Positions 35,922 to 45,302 of a DNA stretch of 64,000 nucleotides are shown one piece after another. The stretch is from the NCBI GenBank assembly GCA_964247975.1, contig CAXTWH010000007.1, positions 62,001 to 126,000 of the forward strand, in the 5' to 3' direction. The notes under the pieces were generated by a model. That model had not been told where the DNA came from. It saw only the letters and a program-made list of their open reading frames with translations, and ran no database searches. The position numbers were made by a program, and so were the translations under genes. Position 1 is the first letter of the stretch. Each line of letters starts with the position of its first letter. The DNA is from KBS-96 sp964247975. GTDB taxonomy: Bacteria > Acidobacteriota > Terriglobia > Bryobacterales > Bryobacteraceae.

Positions 35922-36419
35922 ATGACTTTTTCTCCTGCTCTTGAAGAAAAATTCGCGCGGCTGCTGGAAATTTATCCGAAAGGCCGCCAACGTTCGGCAA
36001 TTGTTCCCATGCTTCTATACGCGCAGGATGAAGTGGGGCAAGTCTCGGAAGAAGTAATCCAGGAAGTAGCTAAGCGCGTTGGCGTTCAGCCCATGCAGGT
36101 GGATGAAGTGATCGGTTATTATTCGATGCTTCACCGTAAGCCGCTCGGCGTGTTCAACGTGCAGATCTGCACCAATCTTTCCTGCATGCTGGTGGGAGCG
36201 CAGGAGTTGTTCGATCATGCCAGCGCCAAGCTGGGTATTACTCATAAACAGACTACCCCCGACGGTTTGTTTACGCTGGAAGAAGTGGAATGCATGGGAG
36301 CCTGCTCGTGGGCTCCGGCGATCCAGGTTAATTACGATTTTTATCATCAGGTGACGCCCGAACAGTTTGACCGGCTGGTTGACAACCTGCGGCAACTGCG
36401 GAGCGCACAGCAAGGGTAA
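35922..36419 (+). CDS. nuoE: NADH-quinone oxidoreductase subunit E
   Basis: A 165-residue thioredoxin-fold 2Fe-2S protein of the NADH-oxidising module. The cluster ligands are in QICTNLSCMLVG and EVECMGACSWAPAI, the expected four-cysteine pattern. It sits 6 bases after nuoD. Confidence 0.95.
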   Translation: MTFSPALEEKFARLLEIYPKGRQRSAIVPMLLYAQDEVGQVSEEVIQEVAKRVGVQPMQVDEVIGYYSMLHRKPLGVFNVQICTNLSCMLVGAQELFDHASAKLGITHKQTTPDGLFTLEEVECMGACSWAPAIQVNYDFYHQVTPEQFDRLVDNLRQLRSAQQG

Positions 36420-36427
36420 GCAACGCC

Positions 36428-37735
36428 ATGCCTTATAACGAACCCAGTTCATTGGAAGTAAAAGTGATCTCGCAGCGGTTCACGCTGCCCAATTCCGCCA
36501 GTATCGACACGTATCTGGCTACTGAAGGCTATGTCGCTCTTAAGCAGGCATTGCAGATGACGCCGGAACAGATCATTGAAGAAATGAAAATCTCCAATCT
36601 GCGCGGGCGCGGCGGCGCGGGCTTCCCTACGGGCATGAAGTGGAGTTTTGTTCCCCGCAACACGGACAAGCCCCGCTACGTCATCTGCAATTCGGATGAA
36701 AGCGAGCCCGGCACGTGCAAAGACCGGCTGTTGATGGAGTTCGATCCACACCAGTTGCTGGAAGGAATGGCGATTGCCGGTTGGACTGTCGGCTCGAACA
36801 AAGGCTATATCTTTATTCGCGGTGAGTATCGCTACCTGATCGACATCGTGGACCGGGCCATTGCGGAAGCTTATGAGCGCGGCTATCTCGGCAAAAACAT
36901 TCTGGGCAGCGGCTGGGATTTCGATTTGTACACGCATACCGGCGCGGGCGCTTATGAATGCGGTGAAGAATCGGCTCTTCTGGAATCGCTTGAAGGCAAG
37001 CGCGGCATTCCCCGGTTAAAGCCGCCCTTTCCGGCGGTGGTCGGAGCTTGGCAATCGCCTACACTGTTGAATAACTGCGAAACGTTTTCCTCCGTTCCCG
37101 TGATTCTGCGCATGGGCGCGGCAAAATACGCGGACCTCGGCACGCCCAAAAACGGTGGCACCCGCTTGCTTTGCTTGTCCGGCCACATCAATAAACCTGG
37201 AGTGTATGAACTGCCGCTCGGGTTTAATCTGCTGCGCCTAATCAATGAAGTAGGCGGTGGAATCCGCAACGGGAAAAAACTGAAAGCGGTGATTCCCGGC
37301 GGCTCGTCCTGCCCGGTTTTGAAAGCGGAAGAATGCGACACGCCGATGGATTACGATTCAATGGCCAAGCTGAAAACAATGGCCGGATCGGGCGGGGTAA
37401 TGGTGCTCGATGAAGACACCAACATCGTGCAAATAGCTTTGCGGACCATCAAGTTTTACCAGCATGAAAGCTGCGGCTGGTGTATTCCCTGCCGCGAAGG
37501 TACTACCTGGTTGAAGAAAACGCTGACTCGTTTCTATGAGGGCGAAGGCCGCCAGGAAGATATTCAATTGATTGACGACCTGGCGAAATCCATGTTTGGC
37601 CGCACCTTCTGCGCTTTGGGCGACGCAGCGGCGATGCCGACAATGGCCTTTATCAGTAAGTTTCGCGATGAGTTCGAAGAACATTTGAGGAAGTCGCGTC
37701 CGGTGACGCCGTTCCCTGAACTCGCCCTAGTATAG
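36428..37735 (+). CDS. nuoF: NADH-quinone oxidoreductase subunit F
   Basis: A 435-residue flavoprotein that oxidises NADH. FMN/NADH-binding glycine-rich segments are RGRGGAGFPTGMKW and GAGAYECGEESALLESLEG, and the 4Fe-4S ligands are in ESCGWCIPCREGT and RTFCALGD. Length and motifs are normal. It lies 8 bases after nuoE. Confidence 0.96.
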   Translation: MPYNEPSSLEVKVISQRFTLPNSASIDTYLATEGYVALKQALQMTPEQIIEEMKISNLRGRGGAGFPTGMKWSFVPRNTDKPRYVICNSDESEPGTCKDRLLMEFDPHQLLEGMAIAGWTVGSNKGYIFIRGEYRYLIDIVDRAIAEAYERGYLGKNILGSGWDFDLYTHTGAGAYECGEESALLESLEGKRGIPRLKPPFPAVVGAWQSPTLLNNCETFSSVPVILRMGAAKYADLGTPKNGGTRLLCLSGHINKPGVYELPLGFNLLRLINEVGGGIRNGKKLKAVIPGGSSCPVLKAEECDTPMDYDSMAKLKTMAGSGGVMVLDEDTNIVQIALRTIKFYQHESCGWCIPCREGTTWLKKTLTRFYEGEGRQEDIQLIDDLAKSMFGRTFCALGDAAAMPTMAFISKFRDEFEEHLRKSRPVTPFPELALV

Positions 37736-37766
37736 AAGCAATGCGTAGAAGCAAAACGGAAGTGAA

Positions 37767-39890
37767 ATGGCAGATTTAGTTACATTCACGGTGGATGGCC
37801 GGCAGTTACAAGCAGAAAAAGGCACGCTGCTGATTAATGCCGCCAAAAACGCGGGGATTGAAATTCCGGCGTTCTGTTATTACGACGGACTTAGCTTACA
37901 GGCTGCGTGCCGCATGTGCCTGGTAGAAATTGAGAAAATGCCGAAGTTGCAACCAGCCTGCACGATGCCGGTAGCCGAAGGCATGGTGGTTTACAGCGAC
38001 TCCGAGCAGGTGAGAGCTGCCCGTAAGGGAATGCTTGAACTGCTGCTGGCCAATCACCCGCTCGATTGCCCGGTCTGCGACAAAGGCGGCGAGTGCGAAC
38101 TGCAGGACATGACGTTCCGCTATGGCGCGGGCGAAAGCCGGTTTGTGGAAACCAAGCACCATAATGACGAACGGCAATGGTCGCCAGTTGTGTTTTACGA
38201 TCCGGCCCGCTGCATTCTTTGTTATCGCTGCGTCAGAATCTGCGGCGAGGGCTTGGGCGTTCATGCGCTTGGCGTCGGCAACCGCGGTGTGCAAGCGGAA
38301 ATTATCCCCAATGAATTCGATCATCTGAACTGCGACGAATGCGGCGCCTGCATTGATATCTGCCCAGTAGGCGCGCTCACCAGCAGCATCTACCGCTACA
38401 AAGCGCGGCCTTGGGAGATGGATCATGTGGGAACTACTTGCACTCATTGTTCCAACGGCTGCAAAACAACTTTAAGCGTGCGCAACGGTCACATCATGCG
38501 CGGCAACAATCGAGATCAATCCGGCATTAACGGCGAGTTCCTGTGCGTGAAAGGCCGTTACGCTTTCGATTTCACTCAGCACCCGGACCGCATCACCACG
38601 CCGCTCGTTCGGCGGAACGGAAAGCTGGCTGAAGCTTCCTGGGCGGACGCGCTGACTGTCGTAGCTAATAAGTTTTCGGAAGTGAAAGCGCGCAACGGCA
38701 AATTCGGCGTCATTGGCTCCAACCACACCACCAACGAAGAAAACTATTATCTGCAAAAGTTCGCGCGACAAGTTCTCGGAACTTCCAATATTGATCATCA
38801 CCGCACCGGCGACGTGGTAACGCTGATGGATGCGCTGCACGGCAAAGGCAATGCGCTGGCAACAGTGGCCGACCTGTACAACACCAAAGCGGCTTTAATT
38901 ATCGGCAGCGATCTGGCGCAGCAGCATCCCTTGCTGGCTTTCCAGCTTCGCGCTAATTGGCGGCATCACAAAGCCGCGATCTACGCGGTGGTGCCGGGCG
39001 CGGTGCGCGAGGAACAGTACGCCAAGAAGATTGTGCACGCGGCGGCCGGCGAGGAGCTTTCAACACTGGAATCGCTGCGCGATGAGTTAAAAGCTTTGCC
39101 GGAATTGGTGGTTCTCTACGGCGACAGCGTCAAAGGCGAAGCCGTTCGCAGCCTGGTGGCTTTTGCCGATTCCCTGGGCATTCCGGTGAAATATGTGCCG
39201 CTGGTGGATTATTCCAATTCACGCGGCGCGGCGGATATGGGTCTGCTGCCGGATCTGCTGCCCGGCTACCAGAACGCCCCGGAACCGGGTCTGGCCTACG
39301 ACCAGATTCTGAGCGCGCCCGATCTGGATGTGCTTTGGGTGGTCGGCGCTAATCCGTTGTCCCGCCAGAATCTTGCGGCTTCCAATGCTTTTGTCGTGGT
39401 TCAAGATTTGTTCCTGACTGAAACAGCGCAGCGCGCGGATGTTATTCTGCCTGCAAGCTCTGCTTATGAGAAAGCGGGAACAGTGACCAATGTATGCGGC
39501 GAAATCCAGCGCGTTAAACCGGCGGCTCGAATCATGGGTCCGAAATCGGATCTGGAAATTATCGGCCTGCTATCGCGTGATATGAAAACGAACATCGGCA
39601 TCTGGAAATCGGACACGGTGTTTAACGAAATCCGCAAACAAGTACACGGCTACGATGTGCCAATGATGATTCTGGAAACTGGCGGCGCGGCGATCACTTC
39701 GCCCGTCAACGGCAATGTGCGCTCTTCGCGCCCGGACCTGGTGTTTTCAGCGCAAAATAATCTTTTCCATTCCGGCACGCTCGGCCGCTTCTGCAAAACT
39801 TTGAACGTCGTCATGGAAGCGCCCGGAACCCTTTACGGGCAGCCGGTCGCAGGCGAGTCCAAGCTGCCCGCAGCTACCAGGGAACAATGA
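37767..39890 (+). CDS. nuoG: NADH-quinone oxidoreductase subunit G
   Basis: A 707-residue subunit. The N-terminal 2Fe-2S ferredoxin domain has CYYDGLSLQAACRMC, then the His-ligated cluster NHPLDCPVCDKGGECELQD, two 4Fe-4S clusters (ARCILCYRCVRIC; CDECGACIDICPVGAL) and a molybdopterin-like domain starting GTTCTHCSNGC. It relays electrons from NuoEF. Its end overlaps nuoH by 4 bases. Confidence 0.95.
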   Translation: MADLVTFTVDGRQLQAEKGTLLINAAKNAGIEIPAFCYYDGLSLQAACRMCLVEIEKMPKLQPACTMPVAEGMVVYSDSEQVRAARKGMLELLLANHPLDCPVCDKGGECELQDMTFRYGAGESRFVETKHHNDERQWSPVVFYDPARCILCYRCVRICGEGLGVHALGVGNRGVQAEIIPNEFDHLNCDECGACIDICPVGALTSSIYRYKARPWEMDHVGTTCTHCSNGCKTTLSVRNGHIMRGNNRDQSGINGEFLCVKGRYAFDFTQHPDRITTPLVRRNGKLAEASWADALTVVANKFSEVKARNGKFGVIGSNHTTNEENYYLQKFARQVLGTSNIDHHRTGDVVTLMDALHGKGNALATVADLYNTKAALIIGSDLAQQHPLLAFQLRANWRHHKAAIYAVVPGAVREEQYAKKIVHAAAGEELSTLESLRDELKALPELVVLYGDSVKGEAVRSLVAFADSLGIPVKYVPLVDYSNSRGAADMGLLPDLLPGYQNAPEPGLAYDQILSAPDLDVLWVVGANPLSRQNLAASNAFVVVQDLFLTETAQRADVILPASSAYEKAGTVTNVCGEIQRVKPAARIMGPKSDLEIIGLLSRDMKTNIGIWKSDTVFNEIRKQVHGYDVPMMILETGGAAITSPVNGNVRSSRPDLVFSAQNNLFHSGTLGRFCKTLNVVMEAPGTLYGQPVAGESKLPAATREQ

Positions 39891-41077
39891 CCTTTATCAT
39901 CATCAGCCTTATCAAAACCGCGCTGGTCATGGGTTTCTTCATGACGGTGCTCGCCTACCTGCAATGGATTGAACGCAAGGTTCTTTCCCATATTCAGCTT
40001 CGTGTGGGGCCGCGCCGCGCTGGTCCGCATGGTTTGTTGCAGCCGATTGCCGATACGGTAAAGCTCTTCACTAAAGAAGACTTGATGCCTACGCATGTGA
40101 ACCGGTTTTTTTATCTGCTCGCGCCGGCTATTGCGGTGGCGCTCTGCCTGCTTTCCATTGCGGTTGTTCCGTTCGGGCCGGAAATCAATGTTTTCGGCTA
40201 CCGCACCCAAATGCAGATTACCGATCTGAACATCGGAGTGTTGTTCATTCTGGCCATCACTTCGGTCGGCGTTTATGGCATTGCGCTCGGCGGGTGGGCG
40301 TCCAACAATAAATACTCCCTGCTCGGCGGCTTGCGCAGTTCGGCCCAGATGATCAGCTATGAATTACCGATGTCGCTGGCCATTGTTGCGCCGCTATTAT
40401 TGTTGAATTCTTTAAGCTTCCGCGAGATGGTCAACCACCAAGGCGGCTACGCGCTTGGTTTCATTCCGCGCTGGAGTGTTTTTCAAGGCCCGTGGCCGCA
40501 AATTTTCGGCTTTATCATTTATCTGATTGCGGCATTCGCGGAAACCAACCGCATTCCGTTCGATCTGCCGGAAGCGGAAAATGAACTGGTCGCCGGCTAC
40601 CATACCGAGTACAGCAGCATGAAGTTTGCCGCGTTTTTTATGGCTGAATACGCCAACATGATGACCGTTTGTTGTATTGGAACGCTGTTGTTTCTCGGTG
40701 GCTGGCAGCCTTTGTTTCCTGCTCCTTATTCCAACGCCGTTCCGGTTCTGGTTTTGTTGGTTGTGGCCGGCATCGCCTTCTATCACGGTCTGAACCCGGC
40801 CCGCAAATGGGACAACATTACGCTTCCGATTGTGGGTGTGATTGCGCTTATAGGGGCCGCGCTGTTTTTTGTTCCTGTTTTAAACTCAATTCTGATTCCT
40901 GTATTCTGGTTTCTGAGCAAAGTCGGATTCTTATTGTTTGTGTTTATCTGGGTGCGCGGCACGCTGCCCCGCTTCCGTTATGATCAACTGATGCGCTTTG
41001 CCTGGACGTTTCTGTTTCCGGCGGCGCTGATTAATCTGTTGATCACAGGCTTTCTGGTTGCGGTAACTAGTTCCTAA
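39887..41077 (+). CDS. nuoH: NADH-quinone oxidoreductase subunit H
   Basis: A 396-residue membrane subunit with about nine helices at the junction of the two arms. Diagnostic segments are ERKVLSHIQLRVGPRRAGP near the N-terminus, the acidic AFAETNRIPFDLPEAENEL loop that lines the quinone tunnel, and the C-terminal WVRGTLPRFRYDQLM. In most operons nuoI follows; here nuoJ does. Confidence 0.96.
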   Translation: MTFIIISLIKTALVMGFFMTVLAYLQWIERKVLSHIQLRVGPRRAGPHGLLQPIADTVKLFTKEDLMPTHVNRFFYLLAPAIAVALCLLSIAVVPFGPEINVFGYRTQMQITDLNIGVLFILAITSVGVYGIALGGWASNNKYSLLGGLRSSAQMISYELPMSLAIVAPLLLLNSLSFREMVNHQGGYALGFIPRWSVFQGPWPQIFGFIIYLIAAFAETNRIPFDLPEAENELVAGYHTEYSSMKFAAFFMAEYANMMTVCCIGTLLFLGGWQPLFPAPYSNAVPVLVLLVVAGIAFYHGLNPARKWDNITLPIVGVIALIGAALFFVPVLNSILIPVFWFLSKVGFLLFVFIWVRGTLPRFRYDQLMRFAWTFLFPAALINLLITGFLVAVTSS

Positions 41078-41084
41078 AACGTTG

Positions 41085-41585
41085 ATGGACACCATACTCT
41101 TTCTGATATTCGCCATTGTTGCGGTAGCTTGCGGCCTGAATTTGGTTCTGCAGAAGCATCCCATTACCAGCGCCTTGTCCTTAATTGGAGTGATGGGTTC
41201 GCTGGCTGTTCTTTATCTGATGCTTGGCGCAGAGTTCCTGGCCGCGGCCCAGTTAATTGTTTATGCGGGCGCAATCATGGTGCTGTTTATTTTTGTCATC
41301 ATGCTTTTAAACGCCGGGTCGGAAAAGCCAAGCAACAAATCCTGGTTTGCACAGATTGCCGGAATTCCCCTGCTGCTTGCTTTCGTCGGCATCATGGGAT
41401 TTCTGATTAAAGTTGTGCTGCCGCCGCTGCGCGCCGTGGAATTTGGCTCCTGGGTGGGCGGCAACGCGCAGCAGATTGGCCGCGTGCTGTTTACCGAATA
41501 CCTGCTTCCGTTTGAAGTCACTTCCGTTCTGATTCTGATTGCCATCCTCGGAGCCGTGGTTCTGGCCCGCAAGGAGATCGACTGA
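41085..41585 (+). CDS. nuoJ: NADH-quinone oxidoreductase subunit J
   Basis: A 166-residue membrane subunit with five helices; LMLGAEFLAAAQLIVYAGAI contains the pi-bulge region conserved in NuoJ. I take the ATG at 41085, directly after a TTG that would add one residue. It follows nuoH by 7 bases. Confidence 0.94.
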   Translation: MDTILFLIFAIVAVACGLNLVLQKHPITSALSLIGVMGSLAVLYLMLGAEFLAAAQLIVYAGAIMVLFIFVIMLLNAGSEKPSNKSWFAQIAGIPLLLAFVGIMGFLIKVVLPPLRAVEFGSWVGGNAQQIGRVLFTEYLLPFEVTSVLILIAILGAVVLARKEID

Positions 41586-41586
41586 G

Positions 41587-41895
41587 ATGCCTCATGTTCC
41601 TCTTTCCTGGTACCTGATGCTCAGCGCTATTCTGTTTACCTTGGGCATCGCTGGTTTCATTCTTCGCAAAAACATCATTACCGTGTTCATGTCGATTGAG
41701 TTGATGCTGAACGCCGTCAATCTTTCGTTTGTCAGTTTTTCGTACCAATTGCGGCAGGTGGATGGTCATATCTACGCTTTCTTCGTCATGGTGGTGGCCG
41801 CCGCCGAAGCCGCCGTCGGCTTAGCCATCATCCTTACGGTGTTCAAGAACCGTAACACCCTGCAAATCGACGAAATCGATTCCATGAAGCTGTAA
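41587..41895 (+). CDS. nuoK: NADH-quinone oxidoreductase subunit K
   Basis: A 102-residue subunit with three helices and the conserved Glu residues in FMSIELMLNAVNLSF and VVAAAEAAVGLAI used in proton translocation. The ATG at 41587 is one base past the nuoJ stop; the longer frame upstream is within nuoJ. Confidence 0.95.
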   Translation: MPHVPLSWYLMLSAILFTLGIAGFILRKNIITVFMSIELMLNAVNLSFVSFSYQLRQVDGHIYAFFVMVVAAAEAAVGLAIILTVFKNRNTLQIDEIDSMKL

Positions 41896-41910
41896 ACTCC
41901 ACACATCAAA

Positions 41911-43749
41911 ATGACTCTTTGGCTTATACCGCTTTTCCCGCTGCTCGGATTTCTGATCAACGGATTATTCGGACGCCGCCTTTCCAAGCAAGTTGTGAAT
42001 TTAGTTGCTTGCGGTTCAGTTGCGGCGTCTTTTGCCTATGTGCTTTGGGTGATTTCCGCCCTGTATCCAATCTCCGCGCCGCATTCGGAAGCTTATTTTT
42101 CCTGGATTCAAAGCGGCAATCTGCGCATTGGGTTCGACCTTACGGTGGACCGGCTTTCCGCTGTAATGTTGTTAATCATCACCGGCGTCGGCCTGCTGAT
42201 CCACACTTACTCCATCGGCTACATGGCGCACGAAGAAGGCTACAGCCGCTTTTTCAGCTATTTGAACTTGTTTATGTTCTTTATGCTGATTCTGGCGCTG
42301 GCTTCCAACTTCCTGCTCCTGTTTGTGGGATGGGAAGGCGTCGGCCTCTGTTCTTATCTGCTGATCGGCTTTTATTTCACTGAGAACTATGCCAACGATG
42401 CGGGCAAAAAAGCTTTCATCGTCAACCGCATCGGTGATTTCGGCTTCATGCTCGGCATGTTGCTGATCGTGTTTACGTTCAACACGCTCGATTTCGGCAG
42501 AATTGCCGCTGCCTTGCAATCCGTGCCGGATAGCACCCGCGCTGGCACGCTCACCGCGATCACACTGCTTTTGTTTGTCGGAGCTACCGGTAAATCAGCA
42601 CAGATCCCCTTATATATTTGGCTGCCGGATGCGATGGCTGGTCCTACGCCGGTTTCCGCTTTGATCCATGCCGCCACAATGGTAACGGCAGGCGTATACA
42701 TGATTGCCCGCGCTTCGTTCTTATACGAACACGCTCCCGCTACCTTGCATGTAGTAGCGATCATCGGGCTTCTCACCGCCGTGCTCGCCGCCGTCATCGG
42801 CCTGGAACAAAACGACATCAAAAAAGTATTCGCGTATTCCACCGTTTCCCAACTCGGCTATATGTTTCTGGGCCTTGGCGTCAGCGCGTATTCGGCTGGC
42901 ATCTTTCATGTAATGACCCATGCTTTCTTTAAGGCTCTTTTGTTCCTGGGGGCGGGCAGCGTGATTCACGGGCTTTCCGGCGAACAGGATCTTCGCAACA
43001 TGGGTGGCCTTCGCAAATACATGCCGATTACTTTTGCCACCCTGCTGGTAGCGAGCCTTGCCATCTCCGGCATCTGGCCTTTTGCCGGGTTCTACAGCAA
43101 AGATGCGATTCTGCTGGCTGCTTACCAATACGCTCCCTGGATGTATTGGGTCGGCGTTGTCACCGCCGGCATGACGGCTTTTTATGTATTCCGCGCGTTC
43201 TTTCTGGCGTTCTTCGGCACTTATCGTGGGCATCATCACCCGCATGAGTCGCCTGCTGTGATGACGCTCCCGCTCATTGCCTTGGCATTGCTGTCCATTA
43301 TCGGCGGCTTTTTAAGCGTTCCTAACTGGCTCGCCCCCATGTATCAACATCCGGAAATCGAGAAAACATCATTAGCTATGATTTCCATGCTCGCCGGAAT
43401 CATCGGCATCGCCATTGCCGCTTACATGTACTTGTTAAAGCCGGCCGCCTCTGCGGCCATGACCGAAGGGCCGCTCTATCGGCTGATCTACCACAAGTTC
43501 TATGTGGATGAAATCTACAACGCTTTGATTGTTAAACCGATTGAATTTACTTCGCGCTTCGTTTTATGGAAAGGTGTCGATGACGGTTTCATTGACGGAG
43601 CCGTGAACGGCGGTGGGCGCCGTGTGCGCGGTGTGGGCAGCATCTTCCAACTGATGCAATCCGGCACCATTCGCAACTACGCTGCCTGGGTTACTGCCGG
43701 GTCGCTGATCCTTATTATCATTCTCAGTCTCACCGGAGGCGGACGATGA
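41911..43749 (+). CDS. nuoL: NADH-quinone oxidoreductase subunit L
   Basis: A 612-residue antiporter-like proton-pumping subunit. Conserved core segments are FVGWEGVGLCSYLLIGFY, the Lys-containing GKSAQIPLYIWLPDAMAGPTPVSALIHAATMVTAG, and KKVFAYSTVSQLGYMFLGLG. A long C-terminal amphipathic helix region is present. It overlaps nuoM by 4 bases. Confidence 0.96.
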   Translation: MTLWLIPLFPLLGFLINGLFGRRLSKQVVNLVACGSVAASFAYVLWVISALYPISAPHSEAYFSWIQSGNLRIGFDLTVDRLSAVMLLIITGVGLLIHTYSIGYMAHEEGYSRFFSYLNLFMFFMLILALASNFLLLFVGWEGVGLCSYLLIGFYFTENYANDAGKKAFIVNRIGDFGFMLGMLLIVFTFNTLDFGRIAAALQSVPDSTRAGTLTAITLLLFVGATGKSAQIPLYIWLPDAMAGPTPVSALIHAATMVTAGVYMIARASFLYEHAPATLHVVAIIGLLTAVLAAVIGLEQNDIKKVFAYSTVSQLGYMFLGLGVSAYSAGIFHVMTHAFFKALLFLGAGSVIHGLSGEQDLRNMGGLRKYMPITFATLLVASLAISGIWPFAGFYSKDAILLAAYQYAPWMYWVGVVTAGMTAFYVFRAFFLAFFGTYRGHHHPHESPAVMTLPLIALALLSIIGGFLSVPNWLAPMYQHPEIEKTSLAMISMLAGIIGIAIAAYMYLLKPAASAAMTEGPLYRLIYHKFYVDEIYNALIVKPIEFTSRFVLWKGVDDGFIDGAVNGGGRRVRGVGSIFQLMQSGTIRNYAAWVTAGSLILIIILSLTGGGR

Positions 43750-45302
43750 ATACTTTGCTACTGACTCTGCTTCTTCCGCTAATCGGTTTTTTCGTTCTCC
43801 TGTTTCTTCCCAGAAACAGCAAAGCGGCCTGGCCTACTGCGCTGCTGTTTTCTGTTATCACATTCCTTGCTTCGCTCGGTTTGATTGGTCCAGTAGCTGA
43901 TAGACCAGCGCAACCTACTTCCGCGTTTAATCGCCTTTGGGTCGATGCCATCAACATCCATTTCCACCTAGCTGTGGATGGCATCAACATCTGGCTCATC
44001 ATTCTCACTACGCTGCTGCTGCCGATAGGCATTTGGACGGCCAGTATCCTCATTAAAGACCGCCACAAAACCTTCTACTCGCTGCTGTTGTTGTTTGAGT
44101 TCGGCTTAATCGGCGTTTTCTCCGCGTTTGATTTATTCGTGTTCTACGTGTTCTGGGAAGTGGCGCTGGTGCCGATGTACCTGATGGTCGGCGGTTGGGG
44201 CGGCAGCCGTCGCGGCTTTGCTGCCGTAAAATTTTTCGTTTACACGATGAGTGGTTCCGTGTTGATGCTCGGAGCTATCATTTATCTGGCGAACAAAGCC
44301 GGAACGTTCGACTACCCGCAAGTTCTAGCCGCTTTGAATAACGGTTCATTAACGCTCACTGGGCAGGAACAATTGCTGCTATTTCTGGCGTTCTTTGCCG
44401 CGTTCGCTATTAAAGTTCCTATCTTTCCATTCCATACCTGGCTGCCGCTTACTTATTCCGAAGCTCCTGCGACCGCCACTTTCTTACTAGCGGCAGTGAT
44501 GTCCAAGATGGGTGCGTACGGTCTGCTTCGCTACTGCGTGCCGCTGTTTCCCGCTGCTGCGCATCGCTGCGCCGGTTGGATCGCCGTGCTCGCTATTATC
44601 GGTATCATCTACGGCGCGCTGCTCGCCATCGTGCAAACCAGCGTCAAAAAAGTGATTGCTTATTCTTCAGTCAGCCATCTGGGGTTCATCGTTCTCGGCA
44701 TCTTTACGTTCCAACAACAGGGTGCTGACGGCGCGGTGTTTCAAATGGTGGCGCATGGCGTTTCCACCGGCGCGCTGTTCATTCTGGTTGGCTATCTGGA
44801 ACAGCGTCGCGGTTCAATGGCCATTGAAGATTTCGGCGGCGTTGTGGCTACTGCTCCCGGTTTAGCCGCCGCTTTCATGATCGCCATGCTCGCGAGCATC
44901 GGCCTGCCCACTCTGAGTAACTTCATTGGCGAGTATCTGGTGCTGCAAGGTTCTGCTTTCGCAAACTTCAACTGGGCTGTGTGGGCGGCAATCGGCGTCA
45001 TTCTTTCCGCTGTGTACATGCTGTGGCTTTACCAGCGAACCTTTCTGGGCAAGCGGCAGGCTGATCTGGGCAGTATGCCCGATCTGTCGTCCCGCGAATG
45101 GATTCCTTTGCTGCCTCTCATCATCATGATGGTCTGGCTTGGCTGCTACACCAATCCGTTTCTCCGGCCCATCTCCGCTGCTAATCAACATTTGCTTGAT
45201 CAATCAAAAATGAACCTCGAATTAAAGGTACGGAGTAACTCCGCTCCTGCCGCAATTCCTCTCACTCCGGTTGGGTACAAGGACGCGCAACATGGTCGGT
45301 AA
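43746..45302 (+). CDS. nuoM: NADH-quinone oxidoreductase subunit M
   Basis: A 518-residue antiporter-like subunit with about 14 helices. It has FYVFWEVALVPMYLMVG with the key Glu, FPFHTWLPLTYSEAPATATFLLAAVMSKMGAYG and KKVIAYSSVSHLGF. The last bases overlap the nuoN start. Confidence 0.95.
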   Translation: MNTLLLTLLLPLIGFFVLLFLPRNSKAAWPTALLFSVITFLASLGLIGPVADRPAQPTSAFNRLWVDAINIHFHLAVDGINIWLIILTTLLLPIGIWTASILIKDRHKTFYSLLLLFEFGLIGVFSAFDLFVFYVFWEVALVPMYLMVGGWGGSRRGFAAVKFFVYTMSGSVLMLGAIIYLANKAGTFDYPQVLAALNNGSLTLTGQEQLLLFLAFFAAFAIKVPIFPFHTWLPLTYSEAPATATFLLAAVMSKMGAYGLLRYCVPLFPAAAHRCAGWIAVLAIIGIIYGALLAIVQTSVKKVIAYSSVSHLGFIVLGIFTFQQQGADGAVFQMVAHGVSTGALFILVGYLEQRRGSMAIEDFGGVVATAPGLAAAFMIAMLASIGLPTLSNFIGEYLVLQGSAFANFNWAVWAAIGVILSAVYMLWLYQRTFLGKRQADLGSMPDLSSREWIPLLPLIIMMVWLGCYTNPFLRPISAANQHLLDQSKMNLELKVRSNSAPAAIPLTPVGYKDAQHGR